Positions 7,566 through 13,117 are shown, counted from the first letter of the stretch. The stretch: DNA of 39,576 nt from Sarcina ventriculi (GCF_900456775.1 NZ_UAUL01000014.1:1-39576), one strand, 5' to 3'. Notes: generated from the sequence alone by a model not told the origin. Numbers and translations: made by a program.

Positions 7566-7957
7566 TATTTTCTTTTAAGATAAGAATCTAACTCTGTAGA
7601 GTCGTCAATTTTTATATTGGCGGCTTTCTTGTTAAAATACATATCCATACCAATTTTTATATATCCCCATTCAGAGGCGCTTAATCCGATTAACTCTGCC
7701 TTAATTTTTTCAATCTTTTCCTCTGTAAGATTTTTAAATACTTTTTTATTCATTTTTATCTCTCCTTTATTTTTTTTCGTTTCTAAATCTCTTAATAAAA
7801 ATTCAACCTTTAATTTTCCTTTTAACGGAATATCATCAGAAAGTCTAACATCAAATTCAGTCTTATTATTTAACTTTGCCTTTAGTTCCTCCATTTCTTC
7901 TATAGATTCACACTCTATTGTGTATTTAAGTGGTTCTAGTTCTAGACATTTACTCAT
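7562..7957 (-). CDS. Hypothetical early protein, 131 aa with strong internal start
   Basis: One open frame with two good starts: ATG at 7957 and ATG at 7753 (residue 69), each preceded by the same AAAGGAGAGATAAAA leader. It may give a 131-aa and a 63-aa protein, or be two formerly separate genes fused in frame. The N-terminal part (SIEEMEELKAKLNNKTEF) looks helical; the C-terminal part (LSASEWGYIKIGMDMYFNKK) resembles small early phage proteins of unknown role. No function assigned. Confidence 0.65.
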   Translation of the reverse strand: MSKCLELEPLKYTIECESIEEMEELKAKLNNKTEFDVRLSDDIPLKGKLKVEFLLRDLETKKNKGEIKMNKKVFKNLTEEKIEKIKAELIGLSASEWGYIKIGMDMYFNKKAANIKIDDSTELDSYLKRKY

Positions 7958-7959
7958 TT

Positions 7960-8109
7960 TTATCTCTCCTTTACTCTTAATACATTAGCTACCGCTAACA
8001 TTATTACTACTATTGTTATAAACAATATAGCTAAGTTACTTAAGTTTTGTGTTATTTCTAATACCGTTAATACTATTTGGCATATTAGAATTATTAACAT
8101 TCCTTTCAT
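7960..8109 (-). CDS. Small membrane protein with two TM segments, 49 aa
   Basis: Starts MKGMLIILICQIVLTVLEIT and has a second hydrophobic stretch (LAILFITIVVIMLAVA) before the C-terminal VLRVKER. AAAGGAG lies upstream of the ATG. The final codons (AAG GAG AGA TAA) are themselves the ribosome binding site of the next gene, so the two are coupled. Function unknown. Confidence 0.7.
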   Translation of the reverse strand: MKGMLIILICQIVLTVLEITQNLSNLAILFITIVVIMLAVANVLRVKER

Positions 8110-8123
8110 TGTTAATTCTCCTT

Positions 8124-8795
8124 TTATATCTCCATTATTGTTTGTTCATATTTTCTCTCAGACTTAATTACCTTAATACTTTCATCTATTAAAGAAACTA
8201 TATTACTCTTATCGTAATGGCTTATATCTTCCCATTTTTGTACTCCCAAGATTGTAAATAACCTTGCTTTTACTTGTTCATATTCTTTGTTTACTCTAAG
8301 TATTCCTAGGCGTTTTTTAATATAATCACAGTATTGGTGCTTAGCTACACAGTTTATCTTGTAATAAGATTTACATTCTTCTAATGTTTGTTGTAAGTTA
8401 GATACTAAATTATTTAAATCATCTTTTACTATTAGAGTATTTGATTGTTTGTTTTTTAAAGCTTGTTCCATTTCATTAAATCTTTCTACGTAAGCAGCAG
8501 TAAATAAGATTCCTTTTTCACCTTGTTGTTTATTGCCTATAAGTTCACAGCCTAAACGAGTTATTTGATAACATTTATAACTTCTAGTTCCAGAAAAATA
8601 ACTATCCTTTATGAAATATTTGGATAGTGCAAATTTTGCTCTTTCCAAAGCAGGGATAATTCCTACTGTTTTAGAATTTTCATTCCCCTCTAATTCTCTT
8701 AAAAGATACTTATGTTCTTTCCCTAGCATTTTTGCAACTTCCATACTTGATATAGTTAATTGGTTCATGTTTTCAAAAGTTATTATGTTTTTCAT
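8124..8795 (-). CDS. rha: Rha-family regulator with ORF6C-like C-terminus
   Basis: 223 aa. Residues ~10-105 match the phage Rha (pRha) domain: SSMEVAKMLGKEHKYLLREL, a FSGTRSYKCYQITRLGCELI strand-helix, and FTAAYVERFNEME. The C-terminal ~100 residues (YCDYIKKRLGILRVNKEYEQ) fit an ORF6C-type domain. Rha proteins are phage regulators linked to lytic or lysogenic choice and host interference. It is the second gene of the leftward early operon, directly after the RHH regulator, and uses a GGAGAGATAAG leader overlapping the upstream stop. Confidence 0.88.
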   Translation of the reverse strand: MKNIITFENMNQLTISSMEVAKMLGKEHKYLLRELEGNENSKTVGIIPALERAKFALSKYFIKDSYFSGTRSYKCYQITRLGCELIGNKQQGEKGILFTAAYVERFNEMEQALKNKQSNTLIVKDDLNNLVSNLQQTLEECKSYYKINCVAKHQYCDYIKKRLGILRVNKEYEQVKARLFTILGVQKWEDISHYDKSNIVSLIDESIKVIKSERKYEQTIMEI

Positions 8796-8797
8796 TC

Positions 8798-8959
8798 TTA
8801 TCTCTCCTTTTCTTTACTTGCTTCAACGCCTAATCTTATAAGATGTCTTAACATCTCACTTTGTGTTTTGTTATAGAACTCTTTTTGTTTTAAAGTATCT
8901 AACTCTTTTTCAATATCTGCTGGTATAGAAATTGAAAATCTTCTTAAACTTGTTGCCAT
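8798..8959 (-). CDS. RHH (CopG/Arc-type) regulator, first gene of the early operon
   Basis: 53 aa. A basic N-terminal beta strand (RRFSISIPADIEKELDTL) is followed by two helices ending in RHLIRLGVEASKEKER, the ribbon-helix-helix pattern. AAGGAGG precedes the ATG. It is transcribed from the leftward promoter at 9020-9048 and diverges from a second RHH gene at 9134. Its position as first gene of the lytic operon makes it a Cro-like candidate. It likely binds the repeats at 8989-9100 as dimers. Confidence 0.85.
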   Translation of the reverse strand: MATSLRRFSISIPADIEKELDTLKQKEFYNKTQSEMLRHLIRLGVEASKEKER

Positions 8960-8988
8960 CTTAATTCCTCCTTTCACTTGTGTGAATC

Positions 8989-9100
8989 ACTGGTTAAGTG
9001 GTTCACTTGGTATATTTATATAATACACTGGTTCACTGGTGAAGTCAACCGATTTAAAAAATATTTTTTATTTTTTTAATAATTGAACCAGTACACCACT
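8989..9100. promoter_or_regulatory. Operator array for RHH regulators (three tandem 9-mer pairs)
   Basis: Six 9-mers of consensus A(C/G)TGGT(T/G)NA occur as three pairs with 8-nt period: 8989-8997/8997-9005, 9027-9035/9035-9043, and, inverted, 9084-9092/9092-9100. Short tandem half-sites at fixed helical spacing are typical of ribbon-helix-helix repressor operators. One pair covers the leftward promoter, one overlaps the rightward -35 box, and one lies just downstream of the leftward start. Confidence 0.75.
9020..9048 (-). promoter_or_regulatory. Leftward early promoter
   Basis: On the minus strand TTGACT (complement of 9043-9048) and TATTAT (complement of 9020-9025) are spaced exactly 17 nt. 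It faces the RHH-Rha early operon. The spacer and the edge of the -35 box carry the operator pair at 9027-9043. Confidence 0.8.
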
Positions 9101-9111
9101 TATGTTATAAT
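9083..9111 (+). promoter_or_regulatory. Rightward RHH promoter
   Basis: TTGAAC (9083-9088) and TATAAT (9106-9111) are spaced 17 nt, with a TG extended -10 (TGTTATAAT). The inverted operator pair 9084-9100 overlaps the -35 box and spacer, so autorepression of the rightward RHH gene is expected. Confidence 0.8.
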
Positions 9112-9133
9112 AAATAATATAGGAGGTGATTAC

Positions 9134-9301
9134 ATGGCTACTACTAAACCGCGTTACTCTATTACAGTAGATGAAAAAATGCTTGAAGAAATCGAAAATT
9201 TTAGATTTAATAATAGATTCCCTAATAGAAATCAAGCAACCATTGAACTAATTAGATTAGGATTAGAAAAGTTAAAAGAAGATAAGAAAAAACAAAATTA
9301 A
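9134..9301 (+). CDS. RHH (CopG/Arc-type) regulator, rightward, single-gene unit
   Basis: 55 aa. RYSITVDEKMLEEIENFR is the DNA-contacting strand plus first helix; the second helix runs through NQATIELIRLGLEKLKED. AGGAGGTG precedes the ATG at 9134. A terminator follows the stop directly, so it is monocistronic. It diverges from the other RHH gene across the operator array, the arrangement expected of a maintenance repressor (CI-like). A plasmid copy-control role (CopG-like) is an alternative, since a Rep gene lies 2.4 kb away. Confidence 0.85.
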   Translation: MATTKPRYSITVDEKMLEEIENFRFNNRFPNRNQATIELIRLGLEKLKEDKKKQN

Positions 9302-9306
9302 AAAAG

Positions 9307-9338
9307 AAAGCCGATAGATTTTAAATCTACCGGCTTTT
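9307..9338. terminator. Bidirectional terminator between RHH gene and HNH gene
   Basis: Stem of AAAGCCG and TAGATTT pairing with AAATCTA and CGGCTTTT, with one A/C mismatch. T-rich on the plus side and A-rich on the other side, so it can stop transcription from both convergent genes. Confidence 0.8.
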
Positions 9339-9339
9339 A

Positions 9340-9969
9340 TTAAAACCAACGCTTTTTCTTCCTATAAGGTTTATAAAAAATATTTTTCTTTCTATAAGAC
9401 TTAGGAATGATATATTTTCTTACATAAGGCTTATAAAAAATGTGTTTCCTTATATATGGTTTATAACTAGAAGTATATACCCTATTACTAGAACTACGTG
9501 TGGTACTTACAGAACGACTATGCACTTGCCTGTGACATGAAGCACATAATACTACTAATTCATTATCTAACTCATGACCTAAATGCTGATAGCTTAAATG
9601 ATGGACTTGTAAAGATGTTGTAGATCCACACTTAGCACAGCGATAATGTCCTAGTTGTAAAGCACGTTGTCGACGTGAACGCCAGGCACTACTATGTATA
9701 TAATTTTCATACTCAGCAGTATGCACATGGCCATTATAACTTCTATTGCCATATCTAGATCTACCAGGTCCATTATCATAATGTTTAGCACGTTCTTCTA
9801 TCCAGGCTTCCGGATTATCATGTGTAGGTGAGCCTATATACTTTTTCTCACTAGGCTCTTTACGGTCAAACGGAATATTAACTTGATTTTTCTTTTTATT
9901 ATGCTTTTGTACTATGGGACCTATAATTGCAAATATTATGAGTATAACTGCTATAACGGTTAAAATCAT
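9340..9969 (-). CDS. Membrane-anchored HNH endonuclease-like protein
   Basis: 209 aa from the ATG at 9969 (AGAGGTG 6 nt upstream). Residues 1-21 are one hydrophobic anchor (MILTVIAVILIIFAIIGPIV). A hydrophilic linker (~22-90) follows. An HNH domain lies at ~93-150: SSAWRSRRQRAL, C111/C114 and C142/C145 zinc knuckles, the HH pair at 123-124 and N137. The tail (~168-209) is Lys/Arg/Tyr-rich with a repeated YKPY-RK motif, which may bind DNA. An anchored nuclease suggests action on DNA at the membrane, for instance superinfection exclusion, but this is inference. It lies in a non-structural accessory cassette. Confidence 0.85.
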   Translation of the reverse strand: MILTVIAVILIIFAIIGPIVQKHNKKKNQVNIPFDRKEPSEKKYIGSPTHDNPEAWIEERAKHYDNGPGRSRYGNRSYNGHVHTAEYENYIHSSAWRSRRQRALQLGHYRCAKCGSTTSLQVHHLSYQHLGHELDNELVVLCASCHRQVHSRSVSTTRSSSNRVYTSSYKPYIRKHIFYKPYVRKYIIPKSYRKKNIFYKPYRKKKRWF

Positions 9970-9998
9970 TACTATCACCTCTAATAATTATTTCCGCA

Positions 9999-10745
9999 TT
10001 AATCTACAAATCCTGAATATACATAACCTGTATCACCATTACTATTTACCATAACATAATCCCAACCGTTACTAGAGCTTAATACAGTTACTTCAGCTCC
10101 TTTACCTAAGTGATACTCAATAACTGAACTTGATGAGCTTGGACCACTATGTAAGTCAGCTCTCCAATAATCAATTGTACCAGTATATGTAGCAGTTCCA
10201 CCACCTTGAGATTGAGTTTGTTGTGTAGTGCTTTGAGTTTTAGGTGTGTTAGTAACATTTGTATTCTGATTACTTGTTACTGGAGTACTACTTACAGGCT
10301 TAGTAGATTGAGTAGGTGCCTGAGTAGTTGTTGATTGTTTACTTGCTTGTGGCTTATTAGTATTGGTTGAAGTCTGTTTACTAACTGACTGAGATGTTTG
10401 TGTTTCTGTAGTATTATGTTGAACTGACATATTATTATTTGGTGTTGTAGTCGCTTGTGTTGAGTTATTAGAGTTTACAGCATGATTTTCATTATTTGTA
10501 GTTGCACTGCTATTATGCGCTGTTGTAGTTTTATTGTTATCGCTAACAGTATTCTCTGATGTTGTAGTAGATGATTGAGTTCTGCTTATAGTATCTGAAC
10601 TTTCAGTTTTACTAGACTGAGTTGCATTTAATGGTTTAGAGTTAAGATTTTGATTATTAGTTGCGACTGCGATTAGTATTAAACCAACAAAAAGTACAAT
10701 TACTATTAATATCGTTAATAAGCAGCCTTTTTTAAATTTTTTCAT
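9999..10745 (-). CDS. Membrane-anchored SH3b protein with Ser/Thr/Asn/Gln-rich stalk
   Basis: 248 aa. Lysine-rich start (MKKFKKG), one TM helix at ~8-28 (CLLTILIVIVLFVGLILIAV), then ~155 residues almost wholly Ser, Thr, Asn and Gln, then a bacterial SH3 domain at ~188-248 (DYWRADLHSGPSSSSSVIEY, GYVYSGFVD). It is probably displayed outside the membrane on a flexible stalk, with SH3b contacting the cell wall. It has its own promoter and is not part of the lysis operon, so it is likely expressed in lysogens and may alter the cell surface. Confidence 0.85.
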   Translation of the reverse strand: MKKFKKGCLLTILIVIVLFVGLILIAVATNNQNLNSKPLNATQSSKTESSDTISRTQSSTTTSENTVSDNNKTTTAHNSSATTNNENHAVNSNNSTQATTTPNNNMSVQHNTTETQTSQSVSKQTSTNTNKPQASKQSTTTQAPTQSTKPVSSTPVTSNQNTNVTNTPKTQSTTQQTQSQGGGTATYTGTIDYWRADLHSGPSSSSSVIEYHLGKGAEVTVLSSSNGWDYVMVNSNGDTGYVYSGFVD

Positions 10746-10780
10746 ATTACCTCCTATTGATAAACTTATTTACAAAAACT

Positions 10781-10808
10781 AGTATAGCAAAAAATAGAAA
10801 ATTGTAAA
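10781..10808 (-). promoter_or_regulatory. Promoter of the SH3b stalk gene
   Basis: On the minus strand TTTACA and TGCTATACT (extended -10) are spaced 16 nt. The sequence from the -35 box through the first eight spacer bases is the same as in the promoter at 11362-11389. Confidence 0.7.
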
Positions 10809-10960
10809 ATTAAGATAGTTCGTGTCTAATTATTAATTTTTTATTAAATATATTTACTTTTTTTGTATTTATATGGTATTATATAAATGTAATAAGAAGG
10901 GGTTTATTGGAATATAAATATTATGAGAGTTTAAAAGAGAAGATATGGGGTAATAGTAAA
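10809..10960. other. AT-rich intergenic stretch
   Basis: No supported gene. It holds a weak plus-strand promoter-like sequence near 10850-10885 and a 23-codon TTG-start frame (10907-10978) that runs into the terminator; neither is strong enough to call. Confidence 0.5.
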
Positions 10961-10987
10961 AAGCAACTAGGTTTCTAGTTGCTTTTT
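10961..10987. terminator. Bidirectional terminator after DUF4064-like gene
   Basis: A 10-bp perfect stem (AAGCAACTAG / CTAGTTGCTT) with a 4-nt loop is flanked by A5 and T5, so it works on both strands. It ends the minus-strand gene at 10994-11326. Confidence 0.88.
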
Positions 10988-10993
10988 ATTTAC

Positions 10994-11326
10994 TTAATTC
11001 TTTTTAACTAATGCTATTATTCCAGCAATAATTAATAAAACAGCAGGAATAAGAAATGCCATAAAAGAACAAATAAATCCTATAATAGCACATATTATTA
11101 ATACCATTCCTGCTACTTTTGGCATTTTACTTATTAAACAAGTAAAAACTAATGCAATTATAGCAAATAAGAATGATACTACACCTAAGCCGATTAGAGT
11201 AGTACCAGAACTTGCACCAAAGCTTGTCCCTAAAGTTCCAATTAACATAACTCCCACTTCACTTAATAGTGCCAGTATACTTCCTATTAACCCTAAAATA
11301 AATGAAACTGTATATTTATTTTGCAT
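10994..11326 (-). CDS. DUF4064-like multi-pass membrane protein, 110 aa
   Basis: Three to four hydrophobic helices: FILGLIGSILALLSEVGVML, TLIGLGVVSFLFAIIALVF, VAGMVLIICAIIGFICSFMA and FLIPAVLLIIAGIIALV. Small size and a glycine-rich TM1 (ILGLIGSILAL) fit the DUF4064 family, of unknown function. It is monocistronic with its own promoter and terminator in the accessory cassette. Such genes in prophages often affect the host surface or block superinfection; that is inference here. Confidence 0.7.
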   Translation of the reverse strand: MQNKYTVSFILGLIGSILALLSEVGVMLIGTLGTSFGASSGTTLIGLGVVSFLFAIIALVFTCLISKMPKVAGMVLIICAIIGFICSFMAFLIPAVLLIIAGIIALVKKN

Positions 11327-11361
11327 TTTTATAAATCCTTTCTATATGTATTACATTTAAT

Positions 11362-11389
11362 ATTATACCAAAACTTAGAAAATTGTAAA
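11362..11389 (-). promoter_or_regulatory. Promoter of the DUF4064-like gene
   Basis: On the minus strand TTTACA and TATAAT are spaced 16 nt. The -35 region and adjacent spacer are the same as in the promoter of the SH3b gene (10781-10808), suggesting joint regulation. Confidence 0.75.
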
Positions 11390-11400
11390 ATTACACTAGA

Positions 11401-11614
11401 TTTTTAATTTTTATATGTCTTTTTTTCTCTTTTAATGTATTTATATAGTATTTAATAGTATTTAATGTATTTAGAGGTCTCGGGATTGGCTTTTCATGCG
11501 ATTTTTAAGAGTTATATATGGACAAATCAAGGAGCATATATGGACAAATCAAGGAGCATATATGGACAAATCAAGGAGCATATATGGACAAATCAAGGAG
11601 CATATATGGACAAA
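11401..11614. repeat. Plasmid-type origin: AT-rich region plus 22-bp iterons
   Basis: Four tandem 22-bp iterons at 11513-11534, 11535-11556, 11557-11578 and 11579-11600, then a partial fifth (11601-11614). The core is ATATATGGACAAATCAAGGA. Units 2-4 are identical; unit 1 differs at its first base. A 22-bp period is two helical turns, typical of theta-replicating plasmid origins bound by Rep_3 initiators. Upstream, 11401-11475 is extremely AT-rich with repeated GTATTTAAT words and could be the unwinding element. No clear DnaA box was found. Confidence 0.9.
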
Positions 11615-11622
11615 ATTCTAAC

Positions 11623-11651
11623 TTGATGTCCATAGAAATCTAAGGTATAAT
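11623..11651 (+). promoter_or_regulatory. rep promoter with inverted half-iteron
   Basis: TTGATG (11623-11628) and TATAAT (11646-11651) are spaced 17 nt. TGTCCAT at 11627-11633 is the exact reverse complement of the iteron core ATGGACA and overlaps the -35 box. This is the usual place for Rep dimers to repress their own gene. Confidence 0.75.
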
Positions 11652-11682
11652 ATACCAAAATAATTTTCTACAGGAGATACAA

Positions 11683-12510
11683 ATGAATGATTTAGAAATA
11701 TTGTTTAAAAGTAATACTTTAATTAAAGCTAAATATGATTTTACAGTTGCACAAAATAGAGTGTTGCAAAAAGTATTTTATGAAATACAAAAAAACAAAA
11801 TAAATATAGCTGAGATTGCAACTCGTGAAATGAAACAATTAATAAAAAATAAAGCAATAAATAGTGTTGAATCTATTAAAGAATTTTTAAAAAATTTAAA
11901 AGAAAACGAGATTATGGAAATAAAAGAAAATGGAGAATGGTTACATGTGAATGTGTTAAGTGGAGCGAAATATAATCCTGAATCAGATAAGTTTGTAATA
12001 GAAATACCTATATTGTTACTGCAATTAATTCATGAATATACTACTACTGGCTTTACTCCTAGTAATGTTACTAAATATATAAGTCTCGGTGCAACCAATG
12101 CACAAAGATTTTATGAATTACTTAGAATGTGGACAGGTAGTAAAACAATTATCGAATATTCTGTAGATGAAATTAAAGAATATTTAATGTTGCAAGATAA
12201 ATATAAAGTATTTGCAGATTTTAGAAAAAGAATTATAGAATCTTGTATTAAAGAACTTAAAGAAAAAGAATTACTAGATATATATAAAGTTGAATATATT
12301 AAAACAGGAAGAAAAATTACTAGTATTAAATTCTATGTTAAAGATTTAGAACCTAGAACTTATAAATTTGAAACTAAAAAAGATTTCGATAAACCTAAAA
12401 AAGAAGTTTCTAATTTTGCTAACTTCACTCAAAGAAAATATGATTATGATAAATTAGAAAAGCAACTTTTGGGTTGGGCTGATGATGAAGAAGATTATGA
12501 ACAAAGATAA
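11683..12510 (+). CDS. rep: Rep_3-type plasmid replication initiator
   Basis: 275 aa. The N-terminal half fits the winged-helix initiator family (Rep_3 / RepB-like): LIKAKYDFTVAQNRVLQKVF, a helical block, then LSGAKYNPESDKFVIEIPIL, TKYISLGATNAQRFYELLRM and a second winged helix (YSVDEIKEYLMLQDKYKVFA ... TGRKITSIKFYVK). The C-terminal tail is acidic. AGGAGA precedes the ATG. Iterons and an autoregulatory half-iteron lie directly upstream. It initiates plasmid replication and is best explained as the lysogenic replicon of this phage. It is distinct from the lytic replication genes at 3-5 kb. Confidence 0.92.
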   Translation: MNDLEILFKSNTLIKAKYDFTVAQNRVLQKVFYEIQKNKINIAEIATREMKQLIKNKAINSVESIKEFLKNLKENEIMEIKENGEWLHVNVLSGAKYNPESDKFVIEIPILLLQLIHEYTTTGFTPSNVTKYISLGATNAQRFYELLRMWTGSKTIIEYSVDEIKEYLMLQDKYKVFADFRKRIIESCIKELKEKELLDIYKVEYIKTGRKITSIKFYVKDLEPRTYKFETKKDFDKPKKEVSNFANFTQRKYDYDKLEKQLLGWADDEEDYEQR

Positions 12511-12520
12511 TAGAAAAAAA

Positions 12521-12545
12521 TAACAAAAATTAACTAGTGGTTAAT
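12521..12545. repeat. 25-bp direct repeat, copy 1 (upstream of HTH gene)
   Basis: Identical to 12867-12891. It contains an imperfect dyad (ATTAAC-5nt-GTTAAT). It ends 28 nt before the TATTAT -10 box at 12573. It lies just after the rep stop. Confidence 0.85.
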
Positions 12546-12572
12546 TTTAAACACAAACGTAAAACATCTTGC

Positions 12573-12578
12573 TATTAT
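12573..12578 (+). promoter_or_regulatory. Predicted promoter of the HTH gene (-10 box)
   Basis: TATTAT with a TG extended element (TTGCTATTAT); no good -35 box, which fits an activator-dependent promoter. The 25-bp repeat ends 28 nt upstream. Confidence 0.5.
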
Positions 12579-12598
12579 TATTAGTGAGGTGTTTTTTT

Positions 12599-12883
12599 AT
12601 GTATATTCCACAGGATTTTAAAGAACATGGATTTGACAGTATTGTAAGTCTTTCGATAAGATACAATACACATTATCCTTACATATACAGATGGAAAAAA
12701 GCAACAGGAACATTATTAAAAAGAGGAAGACCAAAGTTAGATATAGATATTGCTAAATTAGAAAAATTAAAAAATGAAGGATACACATTAGAGAAATTAA
12801 GCATATATTTTAATTGTTCTATTCGCACAATTAAGAACAGAGTAAGAGAAATTAATTTACAAACATTAACAAAAATTAACTAG
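12599..12883 (+). CDS. Small HTH DNA-binding protein, candidate late-gene activator
   Basis: 94 aa. Residues ~1-35 (MYIPQDFKEHGFDSIVSLSI) may form one helical DNA-reading unit. A KRGRPK basic patch is at ~41-46. Residues ~50-86 are a clear helix-turn-helix (IAKLEKLKNEGYTLEKLSIY, CSIRTIKNRVREI) like the HTH of resolvases and homeodomain-like regulators, but no recombinase catalytic domain is present. GAGGTG precedes the ATG. It is flanked by the two 25-bp repeats, and its last codons lie in the second. Its place between rep and the late promoter suggests a regulator of late transcription; a plasmid maintenance role is the alternative. Confidence 0.7.
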   Translation: MYIPQDFKEHGFDSIVSLSIRYNTHYPYIYRWKKATGTLLKRGRPKLDIDIAKLEKLKNEGYTLEKLSIYFNCSIRTIKNRVREINLQTLTKIN

Positions 12884-12891
12884 TGGTTAAT
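12867..12891. repeat. 25-bp direct repeat, copy 2 (upstream of late promoter)
   Basis: Perfect copy of 12521-12545. It overlaps the last codons and stop of the HTH gene and ends 28 nt before the TATAAT of the late promoter, exactly the spacing seen for copy 1. Confidence 0.88.
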
Positions 12892-12896
12892 AGGTA

Positions 12897-12924
12897 TTGC
12901 ATTTGGTTGTAGTTTAGTTATAAT
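12897..12924 (+). promoter_or_regulatory. Predicted late-operon promoter
   Basis: TTGCAT (12897-12902) and TATAAT (12919-12924) are spaced 16 nt. It is the last promoter-like sequence of this quality before the terminase genes. A ~190-nt leader without genes follows (12925-13117). Confidence 0.6.
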
Positions 12925-13039
12925 CAATATTGTAAGGAATTTATTTAGCAATTTAATATTTTGTCTGTTAGTTTATCATTCAGTTTTTTTAGTACTCTGT
13001 AATATATGTTTTGTCTATGTTCGTATTTTTCATTTTTTT

Positions 13040-13084
13040 AGACCAACTCAATGCGTAAAGGACTGCCTTCGGGTGGTCTTTTTT
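13040..13084 (+). promoter_or_regulatory. Leader hairpin / possible attenuator before terS
   Basis: GACTGCC and GGTGGTC pair around a TTCG tetraloop (13061-13078), followed by a T6 run: an intrinsic terminator. Upstream AGACCA (13040-13045) can pair instead with TGGTCT (13074-13079), which would disrupt the terminator. Mutually exclusive pairing is the hallmark of attenuation or processive antitermination control. Confidence 0.6.
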
Positions 13085-13117
13085 CTTTATTAAATTAAAA
13101 AAGGAGATGATTAAATA

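Noticed and set aside
10907-10978. 23-codon plus-strand frame starting TTG behind AAGGGG
   Set aside because: It runs into a strong bidirectional terminator, uses a rare start and has no second copy or family resemblance. Kept only as a remark.
11513-11614. Iteron array as a CRISPR array
   Set aside because: Units are directly adjacent with no spacers and sit in front of a Rep gene.
12599-12883. HTH protein as a resolvase or integrase
   Set aside because: Only the HTH resembles resolvases; there is no catalytic serine or tyrosine domain in 94 residues.
12521-12891. 25-bp direct repeats as attachment-site arms or insertion target duplication
   Set aside because: No integrase or transposase is present, the enclosed gene is a regulator, and the equal distance to two -10 boxes is better explained by a regulatory site.
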